NCBI GenBank assembly: GCA_050633205.1
Contig: JBOEGA010000027.1
Span: forward strand, 1-25,439
Source of the DNA: CBDHHC01 sp050633205
GTDB lineage: Bacteria > Pseudomonadota > Alphaproteobacteria > Rhizobiales > CBDHHC01
DNA length: 25,439 nucleotides
Direction of reading: 5' to 3'
Shown here piece by piece: positions 1 to 8,002 of this stretch (position 1 is its first letter; each line of letters opens with the position of its first letter). Both the position numbers and the translations under genes were made by a program. The notes beneath the pieces are model-generated. The model made no database searches, was not told the DNA's origin, and worked only from the letters and a program-made list of their open reading frames with translations.

Positions 1-176
1 CAGTTTCTGCTGGCTGCCCAGACCGCATTGGCCATTTCATATGACAGGGTCTTGTCGGTAAACAGGAGTATAGCCACAACACTACTGATAAGCAGCGAAA
101 ACCCTACCCAGATGCCAACACTCAACATCCCGAAAAATGCAGCTAGTAACAAGATTGTAAAAAGCAGTTCTGACAT
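1..176 (-). CDS. dctM: TRAP transporter large permease subunit DctM, N-terminal part (cut by window edge)
   Basis: This is the first 58 codons of the large membrane subunit of a tripartite ATP-independent periplasmic (TRAP) transporter; the rest lies outside the window. The ATG is at 176-174 and the reading begins MSELLFTILLLAAFFGMLSV. It continues with a hydrophobic stretch, GIWVGFSLLISSVVAILLF, and the segment MANAVWAAS typical of DctM N-termini. It lies 30 nt downstream of dctQ on the same strand, in the usual P-Q-M order. DctM normally has about 12 membrane helices and forms the Na+-coupled channel. Only a weak ribosome site (GAG) precedes the ATG. The call rests on the sequence start plus gene order and is fairly safe. 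Confidence 0.8.
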   Translation of the reverse strand, partial: MSELLFTILLLAAFFGMLSVGIWVGFSLLISSVVAILLFTDKTLSYEMANAVWAASRN

Positions 177-206
177 TATTTTTACTCTATTTTTGGACCA
201 GAATTT

Positions 207-767
207 CTAGGATGTAAAAGAGCCTTCAGCCGAAGTGTCTTTGGATTTTGTGTATGCAGCCGAGCCTGTCATCAAAAGGCTGCAGAATGCATCTATCAGA
301 GCAATAGCCAGAATTGCCATTCCGAATGTCATTACAATCTGCGGAATCCAGATTGCTATTTTCACAATCCCTTCGGAAAGATCATTAAACTGGTAGGAAT
401 CATAAGTGAGTCTGGCCAGGTCATAAGTAAGATAAACAGCGACCACCGCTGCAAATAAAACACTTATAACATCAAAGACATATCTCGTCCTGACTCCCAC
501 TGACTGATAGACCAGCGTCATGCGGATATGTCCGCCTTTTTGAAATGTATAGGGAAGCGCCAGAAAAGATGCAGACGCAAGCATATACCCCGCAATTTTT
601 CCGTAGGAAGATATACTGAGCGATATTCCCGTTCCTGCAAAATATCCGTATGCCTTAACAATAAGGTTAAATAGCACCTGCAGAAATACCAGCCCGCATA
701 TAAAGACAATTAATACTGCTGAAAGCACTCCGCAAATCAAATAAAGGCTGTTCAGGAATTTACGCAT
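207..767 (-). CDS. dctQ: TRAP transporter small permease subunit DctQ
   Basis: A 186-residue membrane protein with four hydrophobic segments (about residues 7-35, 50-75, 90-120 and 135-165), the normal size and topology of DctQ, the small partner of DctM. The family's pattern of polar residues around helix 2 is visible (KGGHIRMTLVY, about residues 77-87). I chose the ATG at 767-765 rather than the TTG one codon upstream, because GGAG ends 7 nt before the ATG. It lies 58 nt downstream of dctP. A strong hairpin sits in that gap and may lower permease expression relative to the binding protein. Substrate cannot be read from this subunit. Confidence 0.9.
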   Translation of the reverse strand: MRKFLNSLYLICGVLSAVLIVFICGLVFLQVLFNLIVKAYGYFAGTGISLSISSYGKIAGYMLASASFLALPYTFQKGGHIRMTLVYQSVGVRTRYVFDVISVLFAAVVAVYLTYDLARLTYDSYQFNDLSEGIVKIAIWIPQIVMTFGMAILAIALIDAFCSLLMTGSAAYTKSKDTSAEGSFTS

Positions 768-792
768 CAACTTTCTCCCCCGTTAACATGCC

Positions 793-816
793 CTGCCCGG
801 CCAGAAAGCCGGGCAG
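793..816 (-). promoter_or_regulatory. Intercistronic hairpin between dctP and dctQ
   Basis: A perfect 9-bp GC-rich stem, CTGCCCGGC/GCCGGGCAG, with a 6-nt loop, placed between the dctP stop and the dctQ start. On the transcribed (minus) strand it is followed by GGCATG, not by a run of U, so it is not a classic complete terminator. In binding-protein transporters such hairpins commonly act as partial terminators or 3' stabilisers that leave more binding-protein message than permease message. Confidence 0.6.
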
Positions 817-825
817 AGTTTATTT

Positions 826-1803
826 CTACTTATTGTAGCTTTTCAGTATGTCCTGAGCAGCAGAACCGGTTTCTTTAATCCAGTCCTCTTTCATTTGTGT
901 GCCAATTTTCACAAGACCACTCACAAGGTCTGCAGAAGGCGTATGAACTTTCATGCCGTTATCAGTAAGAATTTTGATCTTGGCATCAGTTTCAGCCTGA
1001 CTCATTTCCCAGCCACGCTTTTCCGCCACAGCAGCCTGCTCCAGCAATGCTTTCTGCACTTTTTCAGGAAGTGCGCTGAAAGCCTTTTTGTTCACAACAA
1101 CGATGTTTTTGGGAACCCAGGCCTGAATGTTATAATAGTGAGAGACATAGTCCCAGGCCTTCGAGTTGGCACCAGTAGAGGGAGAAGTAATCATCGCCTC
1201 AACCCTGTTTGTAGCAAAAGCCTGAGGGATATCAGGAACTTCGACCTGTGTTGGTGCGGCCCCTGCGAGTTTGGCAAACTTCTCCAATGCTGCATTATAG
1301 GCTCTGAACTTCAATCCTTTTAAGTCATCAACCGAATTGATTTCTTTTTTGGAGTACAGTCCCTGAGGTGGCCATGGCACAGCGAACAAAGGCATAAGTC
1401 CCTGCTTTTCCAGAAGCTTTGCTATGATCTCTTTCTGCGCATCCCACAACTTCTTTGCATCATCATAGTTCGTTGCTAAAAATGGCAGTGAATCAGCGCC
1501 ATAGGCTCCATTCTGGTTCGCAAGTCTGGAAAGAAAAAACTCTCCGATTGAAACCTGACCGCGCCTTACAGCCTTATTAATATCCGGGTGCTTGATCAGC
1601 GAACCTGCTGAATGAACCTTAATTTTGAGTTCACCACCACTGGCTTTCTCAACATCTTTGGCAAACTGGATAATATTTGCAGTGTGGAAGGTTTTATCCG
1701 GATATGGGGTCGGCATATCCCAGCTTGCTGCCTGCGCAGAAGCCGTCAACATCAAACCTGTAATGATTGAGAAAAACGTCAAACCCGTAATTTTCTTCAA
1801 CAT
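826..1803 (-). CDS. dctP: TRAP transporter periplasmic substrate-binding protein DctP
   Basis: A 325-residue exported solute-binding protein. Residues 1-25 form a clear signal peptide (MLKK, hydrophobic core, ASAQA cleavage site). The mature part follows the DctP family order: an N-terminal lobe with GGELKIKVHSAGSL, then LKGLKFRAYN, whose Arg usually pairs with a substrate carboxylate, then QAFATNRVEAMITSP and AWDYVSHYYN. The ATG at 1803 has GGGAG upstream at good spacing. It is first in dctP-dctQ-dctM and is divergent from the oxoprolinase-like gene, so the ligand is probably an organic acid related to that enzyme's substrate, for example 5-oxoproline. That ligand is an inference from context only. 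Confidence 0.92.
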   Translation of the reverse strand: MLKKITGLTFFSIITGLMLTASAQAASWDMPTPYPDKTFHTANIIQFAKDVEKASGGELKIKVHSAGSLIKHPDINKAVRRGQVSIGEFFLSRLANQNGAYGADSLPFLATNYDDAKKLWDAQKEIIAKLLEKQGLMPLFAVPWPPQGLYSKKEINSVDDLKGLKFRAYNAALEKFAKLAGAAPTQVEVPDIPQAFATNRVEAMITSPSTGANSKAWDYVSHYYNIQAWVPKNIVVVNKKAFSALPEKVQKALLEQAAVAEKRGWEMSQAETDAKIKILTDNGMKVHTPSADLVSGLVKIGTQMKEDWIKETGSAAQDILKSYNK

Positions 1804-1875
1804 AACTCTGTCTCCCTTGAGCTGAACTTTGTTGTATACGAAAAACTTTATTAATAATTATTTGACGATGTAACG

Positions 1876-1901
1876 TTGACAAATTGTCAGCGTTTTGTCA
1901 A
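1876..1901. promoter_or_regulatory. Candidate operator in the dctP / oxoprolinase divergent promoter region
   Basis: An 8-bp perfect inverted repeat, TTGACAAA (1876-1883) and TTTGTCAA (1894-1901). Overlapping it is a 13-nt near-perfect palindrome, TGACAAATTGTCA (1877-1889). Another TTGAC lies just downstream (1912-1916). The site is in the 159-nt gap between two divergent transcription units, one of which encodes a MarR-like regulator, so autoregulation of both arms is plausible. TTGACA also resembles a -35 element on either strand. I could not place a convincing -10 element with confidence. Confidence 0.5.
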
Positions 1902-1962
1902 TACAATACTTATTGACCTGTAATCGGGTAACATCAATCGCATCAGGGAAACATGTTCTCAA

Positions 1963-4900
1963 ATGAATATCAGCAATAAGAAATGGCAATTCTGGATCGA
2001 CCGTGGTGGCACCTTTACCGATGTCATTGCTAAATCTCCTGACGGGAACCTGCACACCAAAAAGCTTCTCTCCGAAAACCCGGAAGCCTATGATGATGCT
2101 GCCTTACAGGCTATTCGTGAATTTCTGGATATCTCATCAGCCTCACCTGTTCCGGGAGAGCAGATCAGCAGTGTGAAAATGGGAACGACGGTAGCAACCA
2201 ATGCCCTGCTTGAACGAAAAGGCGAGCCCACCCTTTTCGCCACGACCAAAGGTTTTAGAGACAGTTTGAAAATCGGCTATCAGGCAAGAAAGGATATTTT
2301 TGCCCTTAATATCAAAAAGCCTGAGCAGCTCTACACAGAAGCAATTGAAATCAATGAGCGGCTTGCTGCCGATGGCTCCGTATTAACAGAACTCGACCAG
2401 GCCCAGGCAAAACAGGACCTTCAGAACGCATATGATAACGGCATCAGAGCAGTTGCCATCACTCTTATGCATGCTTACCTCAACCCTGAACATGAAAAAA
2501 TACTGGCGGAAATCGCAAAAGGTATCGGCTATACCCAGATCTCTGTCAGTCATGAAGTCAGCCCTCTAATCCGTATGGTCTCTCGCGGCGATACAACAGT
2601 TGTAGACGCGTATCTCACCCCTATTCTCCGGCAATATGTAGACAGGGTATCCGCTGCAATTACAAATGATACAGACACAGGTCTCTTCTTTATGAAATCT
2701 TCAGGAGGCCTTACTTCAGCAAATAAATTTCAGGGTCGTGATGCTGTTCTGTCAGGGCCAGCCGGGGGGATAGTTGCCGCTGCTGCAACAAGTCATGAAG
2801 CAGGCTTTGATAAAATGGTTGGCTTTGATATGGGAGGCACTTCAACAGATGTTTCTCATTATGCAGGAAGCTATGAACGCGCTCTGGAAACAGAAGTTGC
2901 CGGAGTCAGAATGCGGGCACCCATGCTGGAAATCCATACGGTAGCAGCAGGTGGAGGGTCAATTCTCCATTACGACGGCGCCCGATTCCGTGTAGGTCCA
3001 GACTCTGCCGGAGCCAACCCCGGCCCGGCCAGCTACAGACGTGGCGGCCCACTGACAGTTACTGATATCAACGTCGCACTTGGAAAAATCAATGCTGACT
3101 ATTTCCCAAAAATATTTGGGCAACAACGCAATGAAGGTCTGGATGTTTCACGAACACAGTCCCTGTTTAAAAAGATTGCCAGTACTCTTGATGATGGGCG
3201 AACATATGAGGAAGTCGCGGAAGGCTTCCTGCAGATTGCTGTCGAACATATGGCTCAGGCTATCAAAAAAATATCTGTAGAACGAGGCCACGATATCCAG
3301 CAGCACATCATGAACTGCTTCGGTGGTGCCGGAGGTCAACATGCCTGCCTGGTTGCTGAAAGACTTGGCATAAAGAAAGTTCTGCTCCACCCGTTCGCAG
3401 GTGTACTCTCTGCCTACGGTATGGGGCTGGCTCATCTTTCTGTACAAAAACAAAAATCTGTAATGCAACCTCTGACACAGGAAACGATCAGGTTTTCTCA
3501 GGCACAATCATGGAACCTGATAGAGGAATGTGCCAAAGAGCTCGAAGCTCAGGGAGTAAACAGCGATGAGCAGAATAACAATATCCTGGCCTATATGCGC
3601 TATGAAGGCTCCGACACCAATATCCCTGTCGAGTTAAAAGATCTGAATGCAACCAAAACACAATTTGAACAGGAACATGCACGGCAATTCGGCTTCATCA
3701 ACTCTGATAAAACAATAATTCTGGACTACATAGATGTCGAAGTTTTTGGTGGTGGAAATGCTCCGGTATTTCTTGGCAAAAACGATCAGGAAAGCACAGA
3801 CAAACCTTTCGACACATCACGTTTCTACACAAAAGGCACCTGGCATGAGAGCCACATATATAAACGTGACAACCTGAAAACTGATATACCTGTCAATGGC
3901 CCTGCTATCATTATAGAAGATGGCGGAACAATCGTTCTGGAACCGGACTGGACAGCACTCAAGCGCGCAAATGGCGATCTGATACTGGAACATACAGGCA
4001 AAATCACAAGTGATAAACTCAGCACGGAAGCAGACCCTGTAACACTGGAAATATTCAACAAACAGTTTATGTCTATTGCCGACCAGATGGGACTTGTCCT
4101 TAAAAACACTGCATCATCAGTCAATATTAAAGAGCGCATGGATTTCTCCTGCGCTATCTTTGATGCGAACACAGATCTCGTTGCAAATGCCCCACATGTC
4201 CCTGTACATCTGGGCTCCATGGATGCAAGTGTCAAATCAGTCATATCATCAGGACTGACAATAGAACCCGGTGATGTCTTTATTCAGAACAACCCCTATG
4301 AAGGCGGAACTCACCTGCCGGATATAACTGTGGTTACTCCTGTTTTCGGGAACGATAATAAAATCCGCTTCTATGTAGCAAGCAGAGGCCACCATGCTGA
4401 TGTTGGAGGCATCAGCCCCGGCTCAATGTCCCCCAATGCAACAAATATCGACCAGGAAGGTATTGTTATTACATGCAGGAAACTGGTTGCTGGCGGAAAA
4501 TTTCTGGAAGAAGATACCTGGAAGCTGTTCAGCAATAATCCGTACCCTGCACGTAACATTGATCAAAACATTGCAGATCTGAAAGCACAGATTGCAGCCA
4601 ATACAAAAGGCGTAAATGAATTACAGGAGATGGTACAGACCTATGGTATAGATGTTGTCCATGCCTATATGAAGCACATTCAGGACAATGCCGAACATAG
4701 TGTACGCAAGGCTCTGACAAAACTCCAGGATGGCTGCTTCACATATGAAATGGATAGTGGTGCAAATATTGCTGTTAAAATTACCATCAACAAGGAGGAC
4801 GGTAGCGCCTGTGTCGACTTCACAGGAACAAGCCCACAGCAAAATAGCAACTTCAATGCTCCGTCGGCAATAACTCAGGCAGCTGTACTCTACGTATTCC

Positions 4901-5553
4901 GATGTCTTGTTGAAGACGACATTCCTCTCAATGCCGGTTGCCTTAAGCCCATAAAAATCATAATCCCCGAACGCTCCATGCTAAACCCGGAATATCCGGC
5001 AGCCGTAGTAGCAGGCAATGTTGAAGTCAGTCAGGCAATTACCAATACATTATTTGGAGCCTTAAAAACCCTGGGAAGCTCGCAAGGGGGTATGAATAAC
5101 CTCACCTTCGGCAATAACCAGTACCAGTATTATGAAACAATTTGCTCTGGTGCCCCCGCAGGCCCCGACTTCAATGGCGTAGATGCCGTGCAAACCCATA
5201 TGACCAACTCCTGGCTCACTGATCCGGAAGTGCTTGAAACACGTTTCCCGGTTTTACTGAAAGAGTTTTCAATTGTAAAAAATTCCGGTGGCGCAGGAAA
5301 ATGGAATGCTGGTGATGGCGTATTCCGTAAAATTCAGTTTCTGCAACAAATGGAATGTGCAATTTTATCCAGTCACAGAAAGGTTCCCCCGTTCGGTACA
5401 GATGGTGGTTCTCCGGGCAATCTGGGGAAAAACTGGATTGAAAAAGCAGATGGAACTATCATAGAACTCGAAGGATGTGCCCAGACCTTACTTCAGAAAA
5501 ATGATTCAATAGTAATACAGACACCGACAGGTGGAGGCTTTGGCAAAAAATAA
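1963..5553 (+). CDS. Fused HyuA-HyuB enzyme, 5-oxoprolinase/hydantoinase family
   Basis: A 1196-residue cytosolic enzyme with both halves of the hydantoinase/oxoprolinase family in one chain. The HyuA half (about residues 8-680) shows WIDRGGTFTDV (13-20, ATP-binding DRGGTFTD), MGTTVATNALLERKG, LSGPAGG, GFDMGGTSTDVS and NCFGGAGGQHA. The HyuB half (about 690-1190) shows DPVTLEIFNKQF, HVPVHLGSMDAS, NNPYEGGTHLPDITV, SRGHHADVGGISPGSM and a terminal TPTGGGFG. Length and fusion match 5-oxoprolinase (ATP-dependent opening of 5-oxoproline to glutamate). N-methylhydantoinase or acetophenone-carboxylase-like activity cannot be excluded, because the family is broad. The ribosome site is weak (AGGGA, 14 nt upstream). 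A regulator gene follows 34 nt downstream on the same strand, and a TRAP uptake system is divergent. Confidence 0.9.
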   Translation: MNISNKKWQFWIDRGGTFTDVIAKSPDGNLHTKKLLSENPEAYDDAALQAIREFLDISSASPVPGEQISSVKMGTTVATNALLERKGEPTLFATTKGFRDSLKIGYQARKDIFALNIKKPEQLYTEAIEINERLAADGSVLTELDQAQAKQDLQNAYDNGIRAVAITLMHAYLNPEHEKILAEIAKGIGYTQISVSHEVSPLIRMVSRGDTTVVDAYLTPILRQYVDRVSAAITNDTDTGLFFMKSSGGLTSANKFQGRDAVLSGPAGGIVAAAATSHEAGFDKMVGFDMGGTSTDVSHYAGSYERALETEVAGVRMRAPMLEIHTVAAGGGSILHYDGARFRVGPDSAGANPGPASYRRGGPLTVTDINVALGKINADYFPKIFGQQRNEGLDVSRTQSLFKKIASTLDDGRTYEEVAEGFLQIAVEHMAQAIKKISVERGHDIQQHIMNCFGGAGGQHACLVAERLGIKKVLLHPFAGVLSAYGMGLAHLSVQKQKSVMQPLTQETIRFSQAQSWNLIEECAKELEAQGVNSDEQNNNILAYMRYEGSDTNIPVELKDLNATKTQFEQEHARQFGFINSDKTIILDYIDVEVFGGGNAPVFLGKNDQESTDKPFDTSRFYTKGTWHESHIYKRDNLKTDIPVNGPAIIIEDGGTIVLEPDWTALKRANGDLILEHTGKITSDKLSTEADPVTLEIFNKQFMSIADQMGLVLKNTASSVNIKERMDFSCAIFDANTDLVANAPHVPVHLGSMDASVKSVISSGLTIEPGDVFIQNNPYEGGTHLPDITVVTPVFGNDNKIRFYVASRGHHADVGGISPGSMSPNATNIDQEGIVITCRKLVAGGKFLEEDTWKLFSNNPYPARNIDQNIADLKAQIAANTKGVNELQEMVQTYGIDVVHAYMKHIQDNAEHSVRKALTKLQDGCFTYEMDSGANIAVKITINKEDGSACVDFTGTSPQQNSNFNAPSAITQAAVLYVFRCLVEDDIPLNAGCLKPIKIIIPERSMLNPEYPAAVVAGNVEVSQAITNTLFGALKTLGSSQGGMNNLTFGNNQYQYYETICSGAPAGPDFNGVDAVQTHMTNSWLTDPEVLETRFPVLLKEFSIVKNSGGAGKWNAGDGVFRKIQFLQQMECAILSSHRKVPPFGTDGGSPGNLGKNWIEKADGTIIELEGCAQTLLQKNDSIVIQTPTGGGFGKK

Positions 5554-5587
5554 TCCGTGCCCCAGGTTAAAATTTAAGGATATATGA

Positions 5588-6112
5588 ATGAACGAATCTA
5601 ACCCTCCCGGACAACGCCGTAAAATCGTATCTTCGCGCCATCTGGCGAATGATAAATGGGAGCTGTCGGAACTTGAATACGGCATGATCATAGCCAACAA
5701 CGCCTTCAATAAATGGATGGTTCGCTGTATGGCCGCTGCCGGACAACAGGAGTTCAACCCTCTTGATGTCCTTGTCCTTCACAATGTAAACCACCGGGAT
5801 AGAAGCAAACGCCTCATAGATATCTGCTTTCTACTGAATATAGAAGACACACATACAGTAAATTATGCGGTTAAAAAACTTGTCAAACTCAATCTCATAG
5901 TGGGTGAAAAGCAGGGGAAGGAGATGTTCTACTCCACAACAGATCCGGGTAAGAAGCTCTGTGATGATTACCGTCAGGTTCGTAAGGAATGTCTGATCGA
6001 GGTCTTGCAGATGTGGGATATTGGCGAAGGTGAATTAAGCGAGAAAGCTTCATTTCTCCGGGCATTATCAGGACTTTACGACCAAGCATCAAGAGCTGCA
6101 GCTTCGCTATAG
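5588..6112 (+). CDS. MarR-like winged-helix transcriptional regulator
   Basis: A 174-residue protein resembling MarR-type regulators of the COG5631 kind. The DNA-binding part lies around residues 55-120: FNPLDVLVLHNVNHRDR, then RLIDICFLLNIEDTHTVNYA as helix-turn-helix, KKLVKLNLIVGEKQGKE as recognition end plus wing, and FYSTTDPGKKLCDDY. Helices on both sides would make the dimer interface. AAGGA at 5576-5580 decides this start; an ATG 4 nt earlier is out of frame and stops at once. It lies 34 nt after the oxoprolinase-like gene, so it likely senses that pathway's substrate and binds the inverted repeat at 1876-1901. Target and ligand are inferred. Confidence 0.8.
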   Translation: MNESNPPGQRRKIVSSRHLANDKWELSELEYGMIIANNAFNKWMVRCMAAAGQQEFNPLDVLVLHNVNHRDRSKRLIDICFLLNIEDTHTVNYAVKKLVKLNLIVGEKQGKEMFYSTTDPGKKLCDDYRQVRKECLIEVLQMWDIGEGELSEKASFLRALSGLYDQASRAAASL

Positions 6113-6139
6113 AACATTCGGTTTCCCCTCATATAATCG

Positions 6140-6168
6140 TTGATTCTGCAGCTGGAATCGCCTACCTT
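6140..6168 (+). promoter_or_regulatory. Candidate sigma-70 promoter for nnrS
   Basis: TTGATT at 6140-6145 and TACCTT at 6163-6168, separated by 17 nt, fit a -35/-10 pair. Predicted transcription would begin near 6175, inside the palindrome that follows, so a protein bound there would block initiation. Seen by eye only. Confidence 0.4.
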
Positions 6169-6170
6169 AA

Positions 6171-6193
6171 AACATTCAATTAATATGAATGTT
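6171..6193 (+). promoter_or_regulatory. NsrR-like 23-bp palindrome upstream of nnrS
   Basis: A 23-nt palindrome with perfect 8-bp outer arms, AACATTCA and TGAATGTT, around a 7-nt AT-rich centre. The 11-1-11 geometry and the arm pattern resemble the NsrR consensus half-site (AANATGYATTT), with 9 of 11 positions matching on each side. NsrR is the nitric-oxide-sensing Rrf2-family repressor. The site ends 8 nt before the nnrS ATG. The exact regulator is inferred. Confidence 0.5.
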
Positions 6194-6201
6194 ATTTTCT
6201 A

Positions 6202-7404
6202 ATGGATAGCAACGATATGGCAGAGGTAAAAACAGAGAGAAAATCAGGTTTTGCATTATTTAACTATGGTTTTCGTCCGTTCTACCTTTTGGGAGCACTT
6301 TTTGCCGGAATAATCATTCCTTACTGGGGCCTTACTTATCTGGGGCAGTTCACTCCTGTACAACCAGAAATACCTATGGATATCTGGCATGCCCATGAAA
6401 TGCTGTTTGGATTTATTGCAGCCATTGTAACAGGTTTCCTGTTTACCGCTGTTTCCAACTGGACAGGTTATCCGCTGCCCAAAGGTAAACTCCTTGCAGC
6501 CTTTTGCTTTATCTGGATTATTGCCCGGTTACAATTCAGTCTGCAAATACATCCCTGGCTGAATATCGCTGATATGATATTTATGCCCTGTGTAACTATT
6601 GCTGTTGCAATAAACATTATTAAGGCTAAAAATTATAAAAACTTCATAGTGATAGCACTTATACTTGGCCTCTCCCTGCTGAATATCGCCTTCTATATTT
6701 ATCTGAATAATGATGATCTGGATAAAATGAGAACAATGCTGCTGGGTGCGATAAATGCCATAACAATCCTGCTGGCTATAATTGGCGGTAGAGTTATACC
6801 AGCTTTCACGAACAACACTATACCTGATGCATCCCCGGTATCATCCCGGATCCTCAATATCTCAGCTTTATTCTCTTTATTTGCACTCTTCCTGGGTGAA
6901 CTGTTTCTGCCAGAAAATGCAACCTTCACTCTGACAATAATCACAGGCCTTGCTTTTGTGTGTAACGCAATGCGTTTTTTACTTTGGGAAACACTGAAAA
7001 CACTTAGAACTCCGCTACTATGGATCCTGCACCTAGGCTACATCTGGATACTGATTAGCCTGGCGCTGAAAACCACATATTATCTGGGGCTGGATATTCC
7101 ATATTCACTGTCTATACATGCTGTCACTATCGGAGCAATAGGCTCTTTAACGCTTGGAATGATGGTACGCAGTACAAAGGGACACACTGGCCGCCCTCTT
7201 TCCACACACATTTATGACATCACAATCTTTACACTGATTAATATTGCAGCGCTGGTGCGTGTTGCGGGAGGCATAGCATTTGAAGATAATATCAGAGAGA
7301 CAGTTCTTATCTCTGCTGTTATGTGGAGTATCGCATTTATGCTGTTTTCCATCATTTACCTGATCCCTCTGACAACCTCCAGAGCGGACGGTAAACCTGG
7401 GTAG
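6202..7404 (+). CDS. nnrS: NnrS family membrane protein
   Basis: A 400-residue integral membrane protein with about 12 hydrophobic helices, the usual length for NnrS, a haem- and copper-containing protein that protects against nitric oxide stress. Family signatures are visible: FNYGFRPFYLLGALFAG near the start, IWHAHEMLFGF with His63 and His65, TAVSNWTGYPLP, GGRVIPAFTNN, and HAVTIGAIGSLTLGMM followed by MVRSTKGHTGRPL. The start is ambiguous: the ATG at 6202 has no clear ribosome site, and an in-frame ATG at 6217 is the alternative. The NsrR-like palindrome directly upstream agrees with nitric-oxide control. A small Cys-rich gene follows, with its own FNR-type box. Confidence 0.92.
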   Translation: MDSNDMAEVKTERKSGFALFNYGFRPFYLLGALFAGIIIPYWGLTYLGQFTPVQPEIPMDIWHAHEMLFGFIAAIVTGFLFTAVSNWTGYPLPKGKLLAAFCFIWIIARLQFSLQIHPWLNIADMIFMPCVTIAVAINIIKAKNYKNFIVIALILGLSLLNIAFYIYLNNDDLDKMRTMLLGAINAITILLAIIGGRVIPAFTNNTIPDASPVSSRILNISALFSLFALFLGELFLPENATFTLTIITGLAFVCNAMRFLLWETLKTLRTPLLWILHLGYIWILISLALKTTYYLGLDIPYSLSIHAVTIGAIGSLTLGMMVRSTKGHTGRPLSTHIYDITIFTLINIAALVRVAGGIAFEDNIRETVLISAVMWSIAFMLFSIIYLIPLTTSRADGKPG

Positions 7405-7409
7405 TCCTC

Positions 7410-7423
7410 TTGATATAAATCAA
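7410..7423 (+). promoter_or_regulatory. Perfect FNR/CRP-family box (TTGAT-N4-ATCAA)
   Basis: TTGATATAAATCAA matches the FNR/Anr/Dnr consensus exactly. A -10-like TAGGCT lies at 7446-7451, putting predicted transcription near 7458, about 41.5 nt from the box centre. That is the class II activator position used by FNR-type proteins. The box lies just after the nnrS stop and would drive the small gene at 7498. Oxygen- or nitric-oxide-responsive activation is inferred. Confidence 0.75.
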
Positions 7424-7497
7424 CGCCAAAGTACAAACACCATCCTAGGCTCGGGACATGATATTCCGGCAAACAGAAAAATAGCAAAGGTGATAAT

Positions 7498-7779
7498 ATG
7501 GAACCGGGTGGCAAACGGTGGGCGCAGTATAACCGTGTTCTTTCTCATACAAACCTTATGGATCAGGTTATGGAGAAACTGAATGTGGACATGTCTACTG
7601 CTGTACGAATAAATAACGGCTATACATTTCATCTGGCCCGAAAAAAATGTATTGGCTGCGTTCATGTCAACCAATGTCGTCAATGGCTGGAAAACCCGGA
7701 TGCATGCAATACAAAAGCGCCACAGTGCCCTAACGCAGATTTTTTTAATCAGTGCACACTGCCTGCGGAGAAAATATAA
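7498..7779 (+). CDS. Small Cys-rich DUF6455-like protein
   Basis: A 93-residue soluble protein without signal peptide. It carries six cysteines (51, 54, 60, 70, 77, 86) in the order CIGC, QCRQWLE, C, CPNADFF, C. The CxxC-x5-C-RxWLE and CPNA-xxF pattern is what I recall for DUF6455, a family of unknown function common in alphaproteobacteria. The cysteines could hold a metal or iron-sulfur cluster. AAGGTGA lies about 5 nt before the ATG and decides the start. The perfect FNR-type box 75 nt upstream and the nnrS neighbour tie it to low oxygen or nitric oxide. A specific function cannot be named. Confidence 0.8.
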   Translation: MEPGGKRWAQYNRVLSHTNLMDQVMEKLNVDMSTAVRINNGYTFHLARKKCIGCVHVNQCRQWLENPDACNTKAPQCPNADFFNQCTLPAEKI

Positions 7780-7832
7780 AACACCCGGGTAGAATGAAAT
7801 TCACTTCAACACTCAAAGCAGCATCGCGTTTT

Positions 7833-7861
7833 TTGATACAACATAATTAAAAGAATATTTT
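7833..7861 (+). promoter_or_regulatory. Candidate promoter of the retron operon
   Basis: TTGATA at 7833-7838 and TATTTT at 7856-7861 are 17 nt apart, a good sigma-70-like pair. Transcription would begin near 7868, leaving an untranslated leader of about 135 nt before the ARM/HEAT gene. No other strong pair was seen in 7780-8002. By-eye prediction. Confidence 0.4.
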
Positions 7862-8002
7862 ACTCTGGAGAAATACGGCAAAATACCTGCTGTTCCGGCA
7901 TACCTCTGAATTAACCTCTATCATAATGGTCTCTCTCGCCTTAAAAGGATCATATTTAAAAAATAGAGCCTTAGCAGCTGGACGTTAACTAAAAACAATA
8001 AG

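Noticed and set aside
895..1323. Plus-strand 142-codon ORF opposite dctP
   Set aside because: It is the antisense shadow of a clear DctP gene with signal peptide and family motifs.
3825..4244. Minus-strand 139-codon ORF within the oxoprolinase gene
   Set aside because: It is a shadow of the long, strongly motif-supported plus-strand frame, with no ribosome site or family resemblance.
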